The notes beneath the pieces were generated by a model. It had not been told where the DNA came from. It made no database searches and saw nothing but the letters and a program-made list of their open reading frames with translations. DNA of 36,095 nucleotides. It comes from Candidatus Lloydbacteria bacterium RIFCSPLOWO2_01_FULL_50_20. GTDB taxonomy: Bacteria > Patescibacteriota > Minisyncoccia > Phycocordibacterales > UBA6899. Made by a program: the position numbers and the translations under genes. How positions within the stretch are numbered: the stretch's first letter is position 1; each line of letters begins with the position of its first letter. This document shows positions 15,819-22,394 of the stretch, piece after piece. The DNA is taken from assembly GCA_001821435.1 (NCBI GenBank), contig MHLP01000004.1, positions 1 through 36,095 of the forward strand, given 5' to 3'.

Positions 15819-15825
15819 GGCGGAT
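15801..15825 (-). terminator. Terminator of the GDPD gene inside the cysS 3' end
   Basis: ATCCGCC / GGCGGAT with loop TGA is followed on the minus strand by TTTTTTTT. The TGA loop is the cysS stop codon, and the right arm touches the GDPD stop, so two convergent genes share this 25-bp element. Confidence 0.75.
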
Positions 15826-16526
15826 CAGCGCAGTAATTGCGGCTTATCCGTAAATACTGCTTCGGCGCCGTATTTGATCACCGCGTCATAGATACTTGCG
15901 GTATTTACGGTCCAGACCCAAATGTGCATGTTGTTTTGTAATAGAGCGGAGCGCATTTTATGACCGCCCTCCGTGTCCATGACGACGTTCGTGTGCTCCA
16001 TGTGAATATTGTCGATGCCCTGTTCGCCTAGCATATCAATATAGGCAGGGAGGAGTACACCATCGTTCACTACGCCAACACAAAGCTTTGGAAACAACCG
16101 CTTCATCAGGAGTGCGGTCTGGTGATGAAAAGACGAAAGGACGATCTGCTTCTTTCTCCAACGCCCCTTCGCAAAGACATTGTCGAGCAACCTCGCAAGT
16201 CCGGGTACTGCCCGCGGGGATTTGATCTCGATGTTCACAGCACATCGCGCACAGATCACACCCATGGCTTCTTCAAGGGTCGGCGCAGCGAGACCGGGAT
16301 CCGGATCGTGAGCGATCTTGAGTTCTGCGCCAACGTCGAACTCCACCATTCGCGCACCGTCCTTGATCGCCCGCTCAAACGCTTGGATCGTATTTTCTTC
16401 GATCCCGATATCCTCGCCGTGGCGTCCGCGATGGTAAATGATCAGCGGTGTTTTGTTGCGCACCTGTGCCCTCTTATGAAGAACTTGCCTACCGCCATTA
16501 AACCATTCCTGTGGCCTTTTTACCAC
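15825..16526 (-). CDS. Glycerophosphodiester phosphodiesterase-family protein
   Basis: Members hydrolyse glycerophosphodiesters to glycerol-3-phosphate and an alcohol. Typical motifs are YHRGRHGEDIGIEENTIQAF, then DGARMVEFDV and AHDP, followed by NIEIKSP. The C-terminal WTVNTASIYDAVIKYGAEAV and FTDKP are also family hallmarks. The GTG at 16526 is chosen because GGGGAGG lies five bases before it; this gives 233 residues. A further in-frame start at 16574 overlaps the upstream gene. It follows the nucleotidyltransferase by 22 bp, so the pair may act on a common phosphoglycerol or sugar-phosphate polymer (inference). Confidence 0.88.
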   Translation of the reverse strand: MVKRPQEWFNGGRQVLHKRAQVRNKTPLIIYHRGRHGEDIGIEENTIQAFERAIKDGARMVEFDVGAELKIAHDPDPGLAAPTLEEAMGVICARCAVNIEIKSPRAVPGLARLLDNVFAKGRWRKKQIVLSSFHHQTALLMKRLFPKLCVGVVNDGVLLPAYIDMLGEQGIDNIHMEHTNVVMDTEGGHKMRSALLQNNMHIWVWTVNTASIYDAVIKYGAEAVFTDKPQLLR

Positions 16527-16548
16527 AGAAGCCTCCCCGCTGTTGATT

Positions 16549-17250
16549 CTATGCCCGCACAAAATCCCGGACACGCTTGAGATCTTCCGGTGTTGTCACC
16601 TGAAGCCATTTTGTCGCCCGCACCATCATGACCGGCATTTTCTTTGCCAGCACGGCGAACGTATGCGGGAGACCGAATTCGAGAGAAGAGCCGCCGACCG
16701 GAACAAGATCATAGTCGAAGAGCTCATGTGAAAGCATGTAGAGGCCGGTATTCATGAAACCATGTCCAATAAAATGTTTCTGTTCGTGTATTCCCGCAAA
16801 TGTTCCGTCGGGGTTAGCGATCATTTCTCCGCCAGCTTCTTTGTTCCATATTTCCTGCGCTCCGATCGCGAAACGATATCCGGTCATGCGAAGGATGTCT
16901 TCCGGCGCGTACAGATCGTCTCCCATCAGGACAAGGAATCTTCCGCGCAAAAGATCGCGAGCCGCCCACAAAGCCCCCGCTGTTCCGTTCAATTCATGCT
17001 GGACCACATACCGGACCGGTCTTCCTTTCCATGTATCGCCAAAAAAATCGCGTATCTGTTCTCCCTGATACCCGATCACGAGAATGATCTCCGTGACCGT
17101 GCCCGGAAGCGCTTCGAGTTTCCATTCGATCAGATTTTTTCCGCACACTTCCTGCATGGGTTTGGGGCGCGTCTCCGTAAGAGGAAGCATCCGTGCCCCC
17201 TTTCCCGCAGCGAGTATGACCGCCTGGATGTTTTGCTCCGCTTGCATCAT
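16549..17250 (-). CDS. Sugar-phosphate nucleotidyltransferase
   Basis: The N-terminus IQAVILAAGKGARMLPLTET, followed by RPKPMQEVCGKNLIEW, is the activation-loop signature of NDP-sugar pyrophosphorylases (RmlA/GlmU-N/MurU type). Next come ELNGTAGALWAARDLL and LVLMGDDLY, with the metal-binding Asp pair. The 233 residues cover one catalytic domain with no C-terminal left-handed beta-helix, so it is not a full GlmU. The exact sugar is unknown. ATG 17250 is used (17247 also possible). A longer frame to 17373 would cross the divergent promoter region. Confidence 0.87.
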   Translation of the reverse strand: MMQAEQNIQAVILAAGKGARMLPLTETRPKPMQEVCGKNLIEWKLEALPGTVTEIILVIGYQGEQIRDFFGDTWKGRPVRYVVQHELNGTAGALWAARDLLRGRFLVLMGDDLYAPEDILRMTGYRFAIGAQEIWNKEAGGEMIANPDGTFAGIHEQKHFIGHGFMNTGLYMLSHELFDYDLVPVGGSSLEFGLPHTFAVLAKKMPVMMVRATKWLQVTTPEDLKRVRDFVRA

Positions 17251-17267
17251 GTGGATTGATTCATTGT

Positions 17268-17275
17268 AGTATAAT
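17268..17275. promoter_or_regulatory. Overlapping divergent -10 boxes (nucleotidyltransferase / GNAT)
   Basis: Plus-strand TATAAT at 17270-17275 and minus-strand TATACT at 17273-17268 share four bases. They would start transcripts towards the GNAT gene (leader about 48 nt) and the nucleotidyltransferase (leader about 11 nt). Confidence 0.45.
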
Positions 17276-17329
17276 GCCGTTCCGATGAAAATGTTATGAT
17301 AACAATAGAGGTTTTTTTCGGAGAAGACC

Positions 17330-17734
17330 GTGAAAAAAATCGTTGTCGAAACGCTGGTGCTTGAGTACGTCAAGCGGTATCGGATCCCCGCCCGCTATGA
17401 AGGTAGGAACGTCGGACATGTCTACGTCTATATTATCGGCGACCCCGCACGCACTGGAGGCAAAGCATGTTACGCGTATGTTGATGACCTGCTTGTCGAC
17501 GAATCGGTGCGCGAAAAAGGCGGCGGACGAAAACTGATGGAGGCGCTCCTGCGTGTCGCAAAAAGTGAGCATTGTTACAAGGTCATCGCCAATTGCCACC
17601 GAAGGCGCAGAGCGGCGCGGGCTCTTTACTCCTCTATGGGGTTCGCCCCCCACGGTCGGGAATTCCGCCTCGATTTATTGGAACAGCCCAGAATTCCCCA
17701 AGGCAGAGCCCCGGGGATGAATGGGTGCGAATAG
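17330..17734 (+). CDS. GNAT-family acetyltransferase with repeat-derived C-terminus
   Basis: The product is an acetyl-CoA-dependent N-acyltransferase; the substrate is unknown. Motif A is VDDLLVDESVREKGGGRKLM, followed by EALLRVAKSEHCYKVIANCH, and motif B ends ALYSSMGFAPHG. Start is GTG 17330 with GGAG seven bases before it. Repeat copy C begins at 17674, inside the frame. Residues from about 116 (LLEQPRIPQGRAPGMNGCE) and the stop codon are therefore repeat sequence. The GNAT fold appears complete before that point. Confidence 0.82.
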   Translation: MKKIVVETLVLEYVKRYRIPARYEGRNVGHVYVYIIGDPARTGGKACYAYVDDLLVDESVREKGGGRKLMEALLRVAKSEHCYKVIANCHRRRRAARALYSSMGFAPHGREFRLDLLEQPRIPQGRAPGMNGCE

Positions 17735-17868
17735 CACAGATGGGGCGGTGGCCCCATCCCTAACCAAAAAACTTGCCCGTGGTGCCGCCCGACAAATACC
17801 TCTTTAGCTGACTTCGGCTGAGCTCAGTCGAAGCCCTGCTACGGGATTGGACGGGCGGACAAGTTTAT
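17674..17868 (+). repeat. Dispersed hairpin repeat, copy C (195 bp)
   Basis: It begins TTTATTGGAACAGCCCAGAA and ends GGACGGGCGGACAAGTTTAT. It is longer than copies A and B because of an extra internal segment with the nested hairpin CTTCGGCTGAG / CTCAGTCGAAG. Copy D shares that inner module. Its first 61 bases are translated as the end of the GNAT gene. Confidence 0.8.
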
Positions 17869-17875
17869 AGGCGAA

Positions 17876-17900
17876 AACACGGGAAAAACCGTGTTTTTTT
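17876..17900 (+). terminator. Rho-independent terminator after the GNAT gene
   Basis: AACACGG / CCGTGTT with a six-base loop is followed by a run of Ts. It now lies 142 bp past the stop, separated from the gene by repeat copy C, which suggests the repeat was inserted between gene and terminator. Confidence 0.8.
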
Positions 17901-17951
17901 GTATAAAAGCTCATAGACGTATTCTCCACATGTTCCCCACAGGGTTCCGCA

Positions 17952-17980
17952 CCGAGAGCGCTTGTGCACCGAACTCTCGG
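17952..17980. promoter_or_regulatory. Inverted repeat over the dnaB -35 region
   Basis: CCGAGAG (17952-17958) and CTCTCGG (17974-17980) are perfect arms 15 bases apart, ending seven bases before the -10. Position suggests an operator or attenuating hairpin. It could also be chance. Confidence 0.35.
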
Positions 17981-17984
17981 GACA

Positions 17985-17993
17985 TGCTAAAAT
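17985..17993 (+). promoter_or_regulatory. Extended -10 promoter of dnaB
   Basis: TGC-TAAAAT has its last base nine bases before the dnaB ATG at 18003, predicting a leader of only two or three nucleotides. Confidence 0.5.
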
Positions 17994-18002
17994 GGACGCC
18001 AT

Positions 18003-19373
18003 ATGATCCGTACGCAGATTCCCGGCCTTCGTCTTCCTCCCCAGCATCTCGAATCAGAGCAGGCGCTCTTGGGGTCAATCATGCTTCGCACCGAATCACT
18101 CTATGATATTTCGGATATCCTTCAGCCAAAATCTTTCTACGCGGAAAAACACCGGGTGATCTTCGAGGCGATGCTCGACCTCCATCGCAAGCACGATCCG
18201 ATCGATCTCTTGACGCTTGCAACACGGCTGGAAGAAAAAGGTCAGCTCGATAATATCGGCGGACGCGCATATCTTGCCGAACTCGCGTCAAGCGTTCCCT
18301 CTTCCGCGAATGCAAAATATTATGCGGAGACGATACGCAAGAAACATATTCTCCGTGAACTCATCATGACCGCGGAACACGTTTCCGAGCTCGGATATCA
18401 GGAAGATCTTGCGCTTGAGGAAATACTCGACGAGGCCGAAAGCAGGATCTACGCGGTAACGAATATCTCCTCCGGCGCTGGCATCCAGAATATCAAAGAT
18501 GCGCTCACCGAAGCATGGACACGCATCGAAAAGATCCACGAACAGCAAGACGGACTGCGAGGCGTGACGACCGGTTTCCCGAGTCTCGATAAAACACTTT
18601 CCGGACTGCAGAAGTCCGACCTCATCATTCTCGCCGCCCGTCCGTCGATGGGAAAAACTTCGCTCGCGCTCGACATCGCGCGCCGTGCTGCGGTCGGAAG
18701 CAATATTCCTGTCGGCATCTTCTCGCTTGAAATGAGTTCACAGCAACTGATCGACCGCATGCTTTCTGCGGAAAGTTCCGTCGATGCGTGGAAACTCCGT
18801 ACCGGGCAACTTTCAAAAGATCATGAATTTGCGCACCTACGCGAAGGACTTGATCGTTTGTCGAAAGCGCCTATCTTCATCAATGACCAGGCCGGTATCA
18901 ATATCATGAACATGCGCTCGGCGGTACGCCGCATGAAAAGCGAGCATAATTTGCAGCTCGTTATCGTCGACTATCTCCAGCTCATGACCCCGATGCGTTC
19001 ATCCGACTCGATGGTGCAGCAAGTGACCGAAATTTCACGCTCCCTGAAAGGCCTCGCCAAAGACCTCAATATTCCCGTTTTGGCCCTTTCTCAGCTCTCT
19101 CGCGCTGTTGAGCAGCGCGGCGGCAAACCGCGGCTTTCCGATCTTCGCGACTCGGGCTCGATCGAGCAGGATGCCGACGTGGTCATGTTCATCCACCGTG
19201 ATGACAAACAGAACGAGAACTCTGAAAAGCCCAATATTGCCGAAATCATGATCGAAAAACACCGCAACGGCCCCACGGGGCGCGTAGAACTCTACTTCGA
19301 CGACAAACATACCTCCTTCCGCGAGATCGATAAATCCCGCGGCGCTGATCAGGCTTTTGAGGATATATTCTAA
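18003..19373 (+). CDS. dnaB: Replicative DNA helicase
   Basis: DnaB hexamers unwind DNA at the replication fork. The 456-residue protein begins with the N-terminal primase-interacting domain (LPPQHLESEQALLGSIML). The RecA-like domain has Walker A (RPSMGKTS) and Walker B (LVIVDYLQLM). Further helicase motifs are SLEMSSQQLIDRML, SQLSRAVEQR and LRDSGSIEQDADVVMFIHRD. Length is typical and no intein is present. Confidence 0.96.
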   Translation: MIRTQIPGLRLPPQHLESEQALLGSIMLRTESLYDISDILQPKSFYAEKHRVIFEAMLDLHRKHDPIDLLTLATRLEEKGQLDNIGGRAYLAELASSVPSSANAKYYAETIRKKHILRELIMTAEHVSELGYQEDLALEEILDEAESRIYAVTNISSGAGIQNIKDALTEAWTRIEKIHEQQDGLRGVTTGFPSLDKTLSGLQKSDLIILAARPSMGKTSLALDIARRAAVGSNIPVGIFSLEMSSQQLIDRMLSAESSVDAWKLRTGQLSKDHEFAHLREGLDRLSKAPIFINDQAGINIMNMRSAVRRMKSEHNLQLVIVDYLQLMTPMRSSDSMVQQVTEISRSLKGLAKDLNIPVLALSQLSRAVEQRGGKPRLSDLRDSGSIEQDADVVMFIHRDDKQNENSEKPNIAEIMIEKHRNGPTGRVELYFDDKHTSFREIDKSRGADQAFEDIF

Positions 19374-19374
19374 C

Positions 19375-19398
19375 GAGGGAGTAGGTAGTAGTAAGTAG
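19375..19398. repeat. Left flanking repeat of the four-helix-bundle gene
   Basis: The GTAG-rich tract GAGTAGGTAGTAGTAAGTAG is an imperfect inverted match to 19763-19790. The two lie immediately outside the four-helix-bundle gene. Confidence 0.6.
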
Positions 19399-19402
19399 AA
19401 AA

Positions 19403-19756
19403 ATGCAATCCAACGGCTATCGCGATCTTATTGTTTGGCAAAAAGCCATTGAGTTGGTGATGCTCGTTTATGGTCTTGTAAGAGATTTTCCGCGAGAAGA
19501 AGTCTACGGTCTAACATCACAAATGAAACGGGCAGTTATATCTATTGCCTCAAATATTGCCGAAGGAAACAGAAGGTCATCACCAAAAGACAGGGGGCAT
19601 TTTCTTATTATTGCCTTTGGCTCAACGGCGGAACTTGAAACACAAATTGAAGTGAGTAAGCGTCTTCAATTTGGTAAAAAAGAAAAATATGACAAAATAG
19701 ACCCACTGCTTGATGAGGTTGCACGAATACTTAATAAAATGTCGAGCGGAGACTAA
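19403..19756 (+). CDS. Four-helix bundle protein (23S rRNA intervening-sequence type)
   Basis: The 117-residue protein matches the family first seen in 23S rRNA intervening sequences (YRDLIVWQKAIELVMLVYGL, YGLTSQMKRAVISIASNIAE, GNRRSS). The fold is a pentameric four-helix bundle; the function is not established. It is inserted between dnaB and recR. Its base composition is visibly more AT-rich than its neighbours, and inverted GTAG-type repeats flank it, suggesting arrival as a small cassette. The ATG follows the left repeat by four bases and has no clear SD. Confidence 0.87.
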   Translation: MQSNGYRDLIVWQKAIELVMLVYGLVRDFPREEVYGLTSQMKRAVISIASNIAEGNRRSSPKDRGHFLIIAFGSTAELETQIEVSKRLQFGKKEKYDKIDPLLDEVARILNKMSSGD

Positions 19757-19762
19757 TATCTC

Positions 19763-19790
19763 CTCCCTACTGCCTACTCGCTACTCGCTA
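19763..19790. repeat. Right flanking repeat of the four-helix-bundle gene
   Basis: CTCCCTACTGCCTACTCGCT and following bases are the inverted partner of 19375-19398; a 15-base core matches at 13 positions. It contains the tandem CTACTCG CTACTCG. Confidence 0.6.
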
Positions 19791-19797
19791 TTATTTC

Positions 19798-20415
19798 ATG
19801 GATCCTCTCAACAAACTCGCTTCACTGTTCGCGGAATTTCCAGGTATCGGCTCGCGCCAGTCGAGGCGGTTCGTACATTACTTGCTGAAACGAGACAAGG
19901 CATATATTACCGAACTCTTGCGCCTGATCGAGGAACTCAAAGAGTCTGTTTCCGAATGTTCACGCTGTCATCGTTACTTCACAAAAAAACACAGAGAAGC
20001 TGGCGGTGAATGCGCCATATGCAGTGATAAGGGGCGCGACCGGACAATGCTCATGGTCGTCGAAAAGGATTCCGACCTTGATGCGATAGAGCGCAGCGGC
20101 ACTTATCATGGACTCTATTTTGTTCTTGGTGGCATCCTTCCTATTCTTGAAAAACACCCCGAATCGAAGATCCGCATCGGTGCGCTCCTTACATTGCTGG
20201 AAAAAGAGTCCATCAATATTCAAGAAGTTATTCTTGCGTGTGCGGTCACCCCCGAAAGCGAACACACGGCGGAATATGTGCGTAACGAAATTGTGCCAAT
20301 CGCGGAAGCCCACCTGATGACGGTCACGACGCTTGGCCGAGGCCTCTCCACCGGAACCGAGCTTGAATATTCGGATGCCGATACCTTGCGCTACGCGCTT
20401 GAAGGGAGGAAATAA
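19798..20415 (+). CDS. recR: Recombination mediator protein RecR
   Basis: RecR works with RecO (and RecF) to load RecA on gapped DNA. The 205-residue protein has an N-terminal helix-hairpin-helix (FAEFPGIGSRQSRRFVHYLL) and a four-Cys zinc finger (CSRC...CAIC). The Toprim domain (TMLMVVEKDSDLDAIERSG) contains YHGLYFVLGG, where many homologues have YHVLGG. The C-terminal region ends with LGRGLSTGTELEYSDADTL. Full length for the family. Confidence 0.94.
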   Translation: MDPLNKLASLFAEFPGIGSRQSRRFVHYLLKRDKAYITELLRLIEELKESVSECSRCHRYFTKKHREAGGECAICSDKGRDRTMLMVVEKDSDLDAIERSGTYHGLYFVLGGILPILEKHPESKIRIGALLTLLEKESINIQEVILACAVTPESEHTAEYVRNEIVPIAEAHLMTVTTLGRGLSTGTELEYSDADTLRYALEGRK

Positions 20416-20438
20416 AAAACGGCACTGACGCATGCCGT
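20413..20438 (-). terminator. Terminator of the 79-aa gene
   Basis: ACGGCA / TGCCGT with an eight-base loop is followed on the minus strand by TTTTTTATT. It sits in the 24-bp gap between convergent recR and the small gene and may stop both. Confidence 0.75.
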
Positions 20439-20439
20439 G

Positions 20440-20679
20440 TTAATGTACGAAGTCCTTGTGCGGACGAAATGAGCCGTCACAGATGGTTTTCTCAACCGCA
20501 CCGCTTTCGGCATGAATTACCGCCGTTGTCTTGCATCCTTCCTTTGCCGGGTGCTCGGTACAAAGAAAGGTCGGGTTCTTTTGCCCTTTCACACTTACTG
20601 TTATGTTGCCCGCCTGGGCAAACGAAAGCCGTCCCAGTGAAACCGCCTCATGATAGACAGGGCAGATCCCCTTAGTCAT
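20440..20679 (-). CDS. Small Cys/His-containing protein of unknown function (79 aa)
   Basis: No family recognised. Four Cys residues (ICPVYHE, FLCTEHPAKEGC, ICDGS) with nearby His could bind metal, but the spacing fits no zinc finger I know. No signal or membrane segment. The ATG has an almost perfect Shine-Dalgarno sequence, AGGAGG, five bases away (20690-20685). It lies downstream of rplU on the same strand, with a terminator between them. Confidence 0.65.
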   Translation of the reverse strand: MTKGICPVYHEAVSLGRLSFAQAGNITVSVKGQKNPTFLCTEHPAKEGCKTTAVIHAESGAVEKTICDGSFRPHKDFVH

Positions 20680-20753
20680 TGTGACCTCCTTCTCTCTACT
20701 TATGCGGAAATGTCTCCAGTCAATCTAGCATGCAGAGAAAGAATGACAAGTTC

Positions 20754-20779
20754 AAACAAAAAGACCGCCTCACGGTGGT
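20754..20779 (-). terminator. Terminator of rplU
   Basis: On the minus strand, ACCACC-gtga-GGCGGT (one mismatch) is followed by CTTTTTGTTT, eight bases past the stop codon. Confidence 0.65.
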
Positions 20780-20786
20780 TCTTTTG

Positions 20787-21152
20787 CTATCCGACGGACT
20801 CGATCTTCACTTCCGTGAACGGCTGACGGTGACCGTTCTTTTTATAGTATCTGCTTTTTGCCAGATAGCGCACGACCAACACCTTCTTGTGGCGGCCGGT
20901 ACCGACAACCGATGCCGTGACTTTTGCACCCGAAACGTGGGGGGTCCCGACGGTCGTTGTTTTGCCGTCATCAACCAAAAGTACCTCTTCAAAGGTGATC
21001 TTTGCATCGCCATCCTTCGCTCCCGCTTCGGCGGGCAAAGAAAGCTTCTCGATCTTGAGAATGTCTCCCTTCCCGACCTGATATTGTTTTCCGCCTGTCT
21101 CAATTACTGCAAATGCGTGCCCCGTAGACGCTGAGTTTGATTTTGTAGCCAT
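20787..21152 (-). CDS. rplU: 50S ribosomal protein bL21
   Basis: bL21 binds domain I of 23S rRNA. The ATG at 21152 gives 121 residues; an in-frame TTG at 21158 would add two. The family pattern is FAVIETGGKQYQVGKGDILK, then KITFEEVLLVDDG and VVRYLAKSRYYKKNGHRQPF. About 15 extra residues precede the conserved core. It is separated from rpmA (L27) by about 10 kb, whereas the two usually sit together. Confidence 0.93.
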   Translation of the reverse strand: MATKSNSASTGHAFAVIETGGKQYQVGKGDILKIEKLSLPAEAGAKDGDAKITFEEVLLVDDGKTTTVGTPHVSGAKVTASVVGTGRHKKVLVVRYLAKSRYYKKNGHRQPFTEVKIESVG

Positions 21153-21163
21153 AGTCAAAATAA

Positions 21164-21169
21164 ATTATA
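21164..21169 (-). promoter_or_regulatory. -10 box of rplU
   Basis: TATAAT on the minus strand lies 11 bases before ATG 21152, predicting a leader of about five nucleotides. Confidence 0.5.
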
Positions 21170-21200
21170 CGTTCTGCCTTTCCCACGAAACACCAGTTAC

Positions 21201-21300
21201 GTGGCGTCCTGCTGGGGTCATAATGCTTAGGAGTATACCCCGTAGTAGACCCCTGTTGTCAAGGCAGTATGACTTGTTGACCTCACGCCACTGCTTTTTT
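21201..21300 (+). ncRNA. Candidate structured RNA or leader element
   Basis: In the 313-bp gap between rplU and the gene at 21466, nested stems are visible. P1 is GTGGCGT (21201-21207) with ACGCCAC (21285-21291). P2 is GTCATAATGC (21217-21226) with GCAGTATGAC (21264-21273), one mismatch. TTTTTT follows at 21295-21300, as in an intrinsic terminator. The inner segment can instead pair with 21334-21346 beyond the T-run. No promoter was found for it on the plus strand, and no known riboswitch class was recognised. Confidence 0.33.
21234..21246. repeat. Left arm of a 13-bp perfect inverted repeat
   Basis: TATACCCCGTAGT here is exactly complementary to 21334-21346, 87 bases downstream. It contains the CCCCGTAGTAG core shared with 13367-13377. 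Confidence 0.7.
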
Positions 21301-21333
21301 CTCAAGTAGCCCTAACGCAACTTCAATGGGCTC

Positions 21334-21346
21334 ACTACGGGGTATA
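21334..21346. repeat. Right arm of a 13-bp perfect inverted repeat
   Basis: ACTACGGGGTATA is the reverse complement of 21234-21246. It lies between the candidate RNA and the promoter at 21382. Confidence 0.7.
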
Positions 21347-21381
21347 CGGGTTTTTAAGGAAAATACAAACAAAGAGAGGTA

Positions 21382-21410
21382 TTGACACAATGAGTATTCT
21401 CTGATAAAGT
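21382..21410 (+). promoter_or_regulatory. Promoter of the small-gene operon 21466-22290
   Basis: TTGACA (21382-21387), a 17-bp spacer and TAAAGT (21405-21410). The predicted start near 21417 gives a 49-nt leader with an SD, unlike the leaderless genes. Confidence 0.5.
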
Positions 21411-21465
21411 TTTATTAGCTTTTTTCTTCTTCACTTCATCTTAAACACACTTGTGAGGCACCAAC

Positions 21466-21729
21466 ATGTACGCACAGGCGGTCTTAGGGACGTCGATTTT
21501 CACGCTGGTGGCCATCTCTGCGGTTGCCATAAATGCCGTCAAAATAAAAAGGGGCAATATGTTCCTGTGCATTGCACAGATCGTATTGTTCTCGGCAGGA
21601 TGGATCATTGCGTTCCTCCTTTTTTCTTTCTTAGTATCAGTTTTTGTGGTACTGATGCTGCATTTCACACAAGAAGCAATTGAGTGGTTTGCTGGAACGC
21701 TTCTCTACCCCGTGCAATGGCTACTCTGA
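21466..21729 (+). CDS. Small membrane protein of unknown function (87 aa)
   Basis: Two or three hydrophobic segments are visible: MYAQAVLGTSIFTLVAISAV, then MFLCIAQIVLFSAGWIIAFL, running into LFSFLVSVFVVLMLHF. A short KIKRG loop separates the first two. No family recognised. GAGG lies seven bases before the ATG. It heads a three-gene operon with its own promoter and strong terminator. Confidence 0.6.
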   Translation: MYAQAVLGTSIFTLVAISAVAINAVKIKRGNMFLCIAQIVLFSAGWIIAFLLFSFLVSVFVVLMLHFTQEAIEWFAGTLLYPVQWLL

Positions 21730-21740
21730 AAGGAGAAAGA

Positions 21741-22022
21741 ATGATCTCCCCCGTGGTGCGAACGCAAGAAAGCGAGGAGGAGCTCGATCTCCTTCTTGAA
21801 ATCCTCAAGCTGAAAGGAATGGTCAAGGAGTGGCCTGCACTCTCTTTCCATGCTTCCGTGTATGTCTACACCGGGGGACCAGAGGGAGACTATGCACGCA
21901 TTGCCCTCTACAAAAACTCCGAGGGCGTCACCGAGTTCCAGGCAAGTCGTCCGATCGAAGGCGTGTCGATGAATGAACGCGATGCGTCCGAGGGCGGATT
22001 ATCCTATATGGTCAATATCTAG
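21741..22022 (+). CDS. Small protein of unknown function (93 aa)
   Basis: A soluble acidic protein with an N-terminal helix (SEEELDLLLEILKLKG) and a likely beta-rich remainder (FHASVYVYTGGPEGDYARIA). No family recognised. The ATG at 21741 has AAGGAG five bases upstream, so it is preferred over an earlier in-frame codon at 21684, which would overlap the previous gene. Confidence 0.6.
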   Translation: MISPVVRTQESEEELDLLLEILKLKGMVKEWPALSFHASVYVYTGGPEGDYARIALYKNSEGVTEFQASRPIEGVSMNERDASEGGLSYMVNI

Positions 22023-22035
22023 CAAGGAGGCAACG

Positions 22036-22290
22036 ATGAAAGTCCCGCAGATCGCTCCGGGTTCAACCTACGAGAACAAAAAAGGCGACGAGGTGCGCGA
22101 GGTCGTTTCTTGCAGAGAAGGGGTGGTACGTTATCTCGTCGTTTTTCCTCGCCCCCAATTCAGGCCGCGTCGCCCACATTCGATTCCCTTTCGCGAATTT
22201 TCCGAATGGGCCGCCCGGCCGGCCGGAAAGAAGGAAGATGTCGTCGTGCGCTCCATCCGCCTTGCACGAGCGCGAGGCAGAAAAACGTAA
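22036..22290 (+). CDS. Small basic protein of unknown function (84 aa)
   Basis: The start GSTYENKKGDEVREVVSCRE resembles small beta-barrel (KOW/SH3-like) modules, followed by a basic C-terminus (RSIRLARARGRKT) that could bind nucleic acid. This is by-eye only. The ATG at 22036 has AAGGAGG five bases upstream. An earlier frame start at 21973 overlaps the previous gene and is rejected. Confidence 0.58.
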   Translation: MKVPQIAPGSTYENKKGDEVREVVSCREGVVRYLVVFPRPQFRPRRPHSIPFREFSEWAARPAGKKEDVVVRSIRLARARGRKT

Positions 22291-22295
22291 AGGGA

Positions 22296-22315
22296 CCCCG
22301 TGGCAAGCCACGGGG
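22296..22315 (+). other. Strong GC hairpin after the small-gene operon
   Basis: CCCCGTGGC / GCCACGGGG arms separated by two bases, six bases past the stop, without a T-tract. It may protect the 3' end or be a repeat. The true terminator follows at 22349. Confidence 0.5.
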
Positions 22316-22348
22316 CATTGAATACGCTCGCTCCCCGCTCGAATGATG

Positions 22349-22371
22349 CCGCTCTCCGGAGCGGTTTTTTT
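22349..22371 (+). terminator. Rho-independent terminator of the small-gene operon
   Basis: CCGCTC-tccg-GAGCGG is followed by seven Ts, a near-ideal intrinsic terminator. It faces rmuC, which ends at 22395 on the other strand. Confidence 0.88.
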
Positions 22372-22394
22372 CTTTCAACGACTGTGCGCGCCGA

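Noticed and set aside
16526-16574. Upstream start of the GDPD gene at 16574
   Set aside because: It overlaps the nucleotidyltransferase end, while GTG 16526 has a strong SD at proper spacing.
17908-17950. Origin of replication upstream of dnaB
   Set aside because: Only one near DnaA-box and one weak one are seen, with no AT-rich unwinding region or dnaA/dnaN neighbours.
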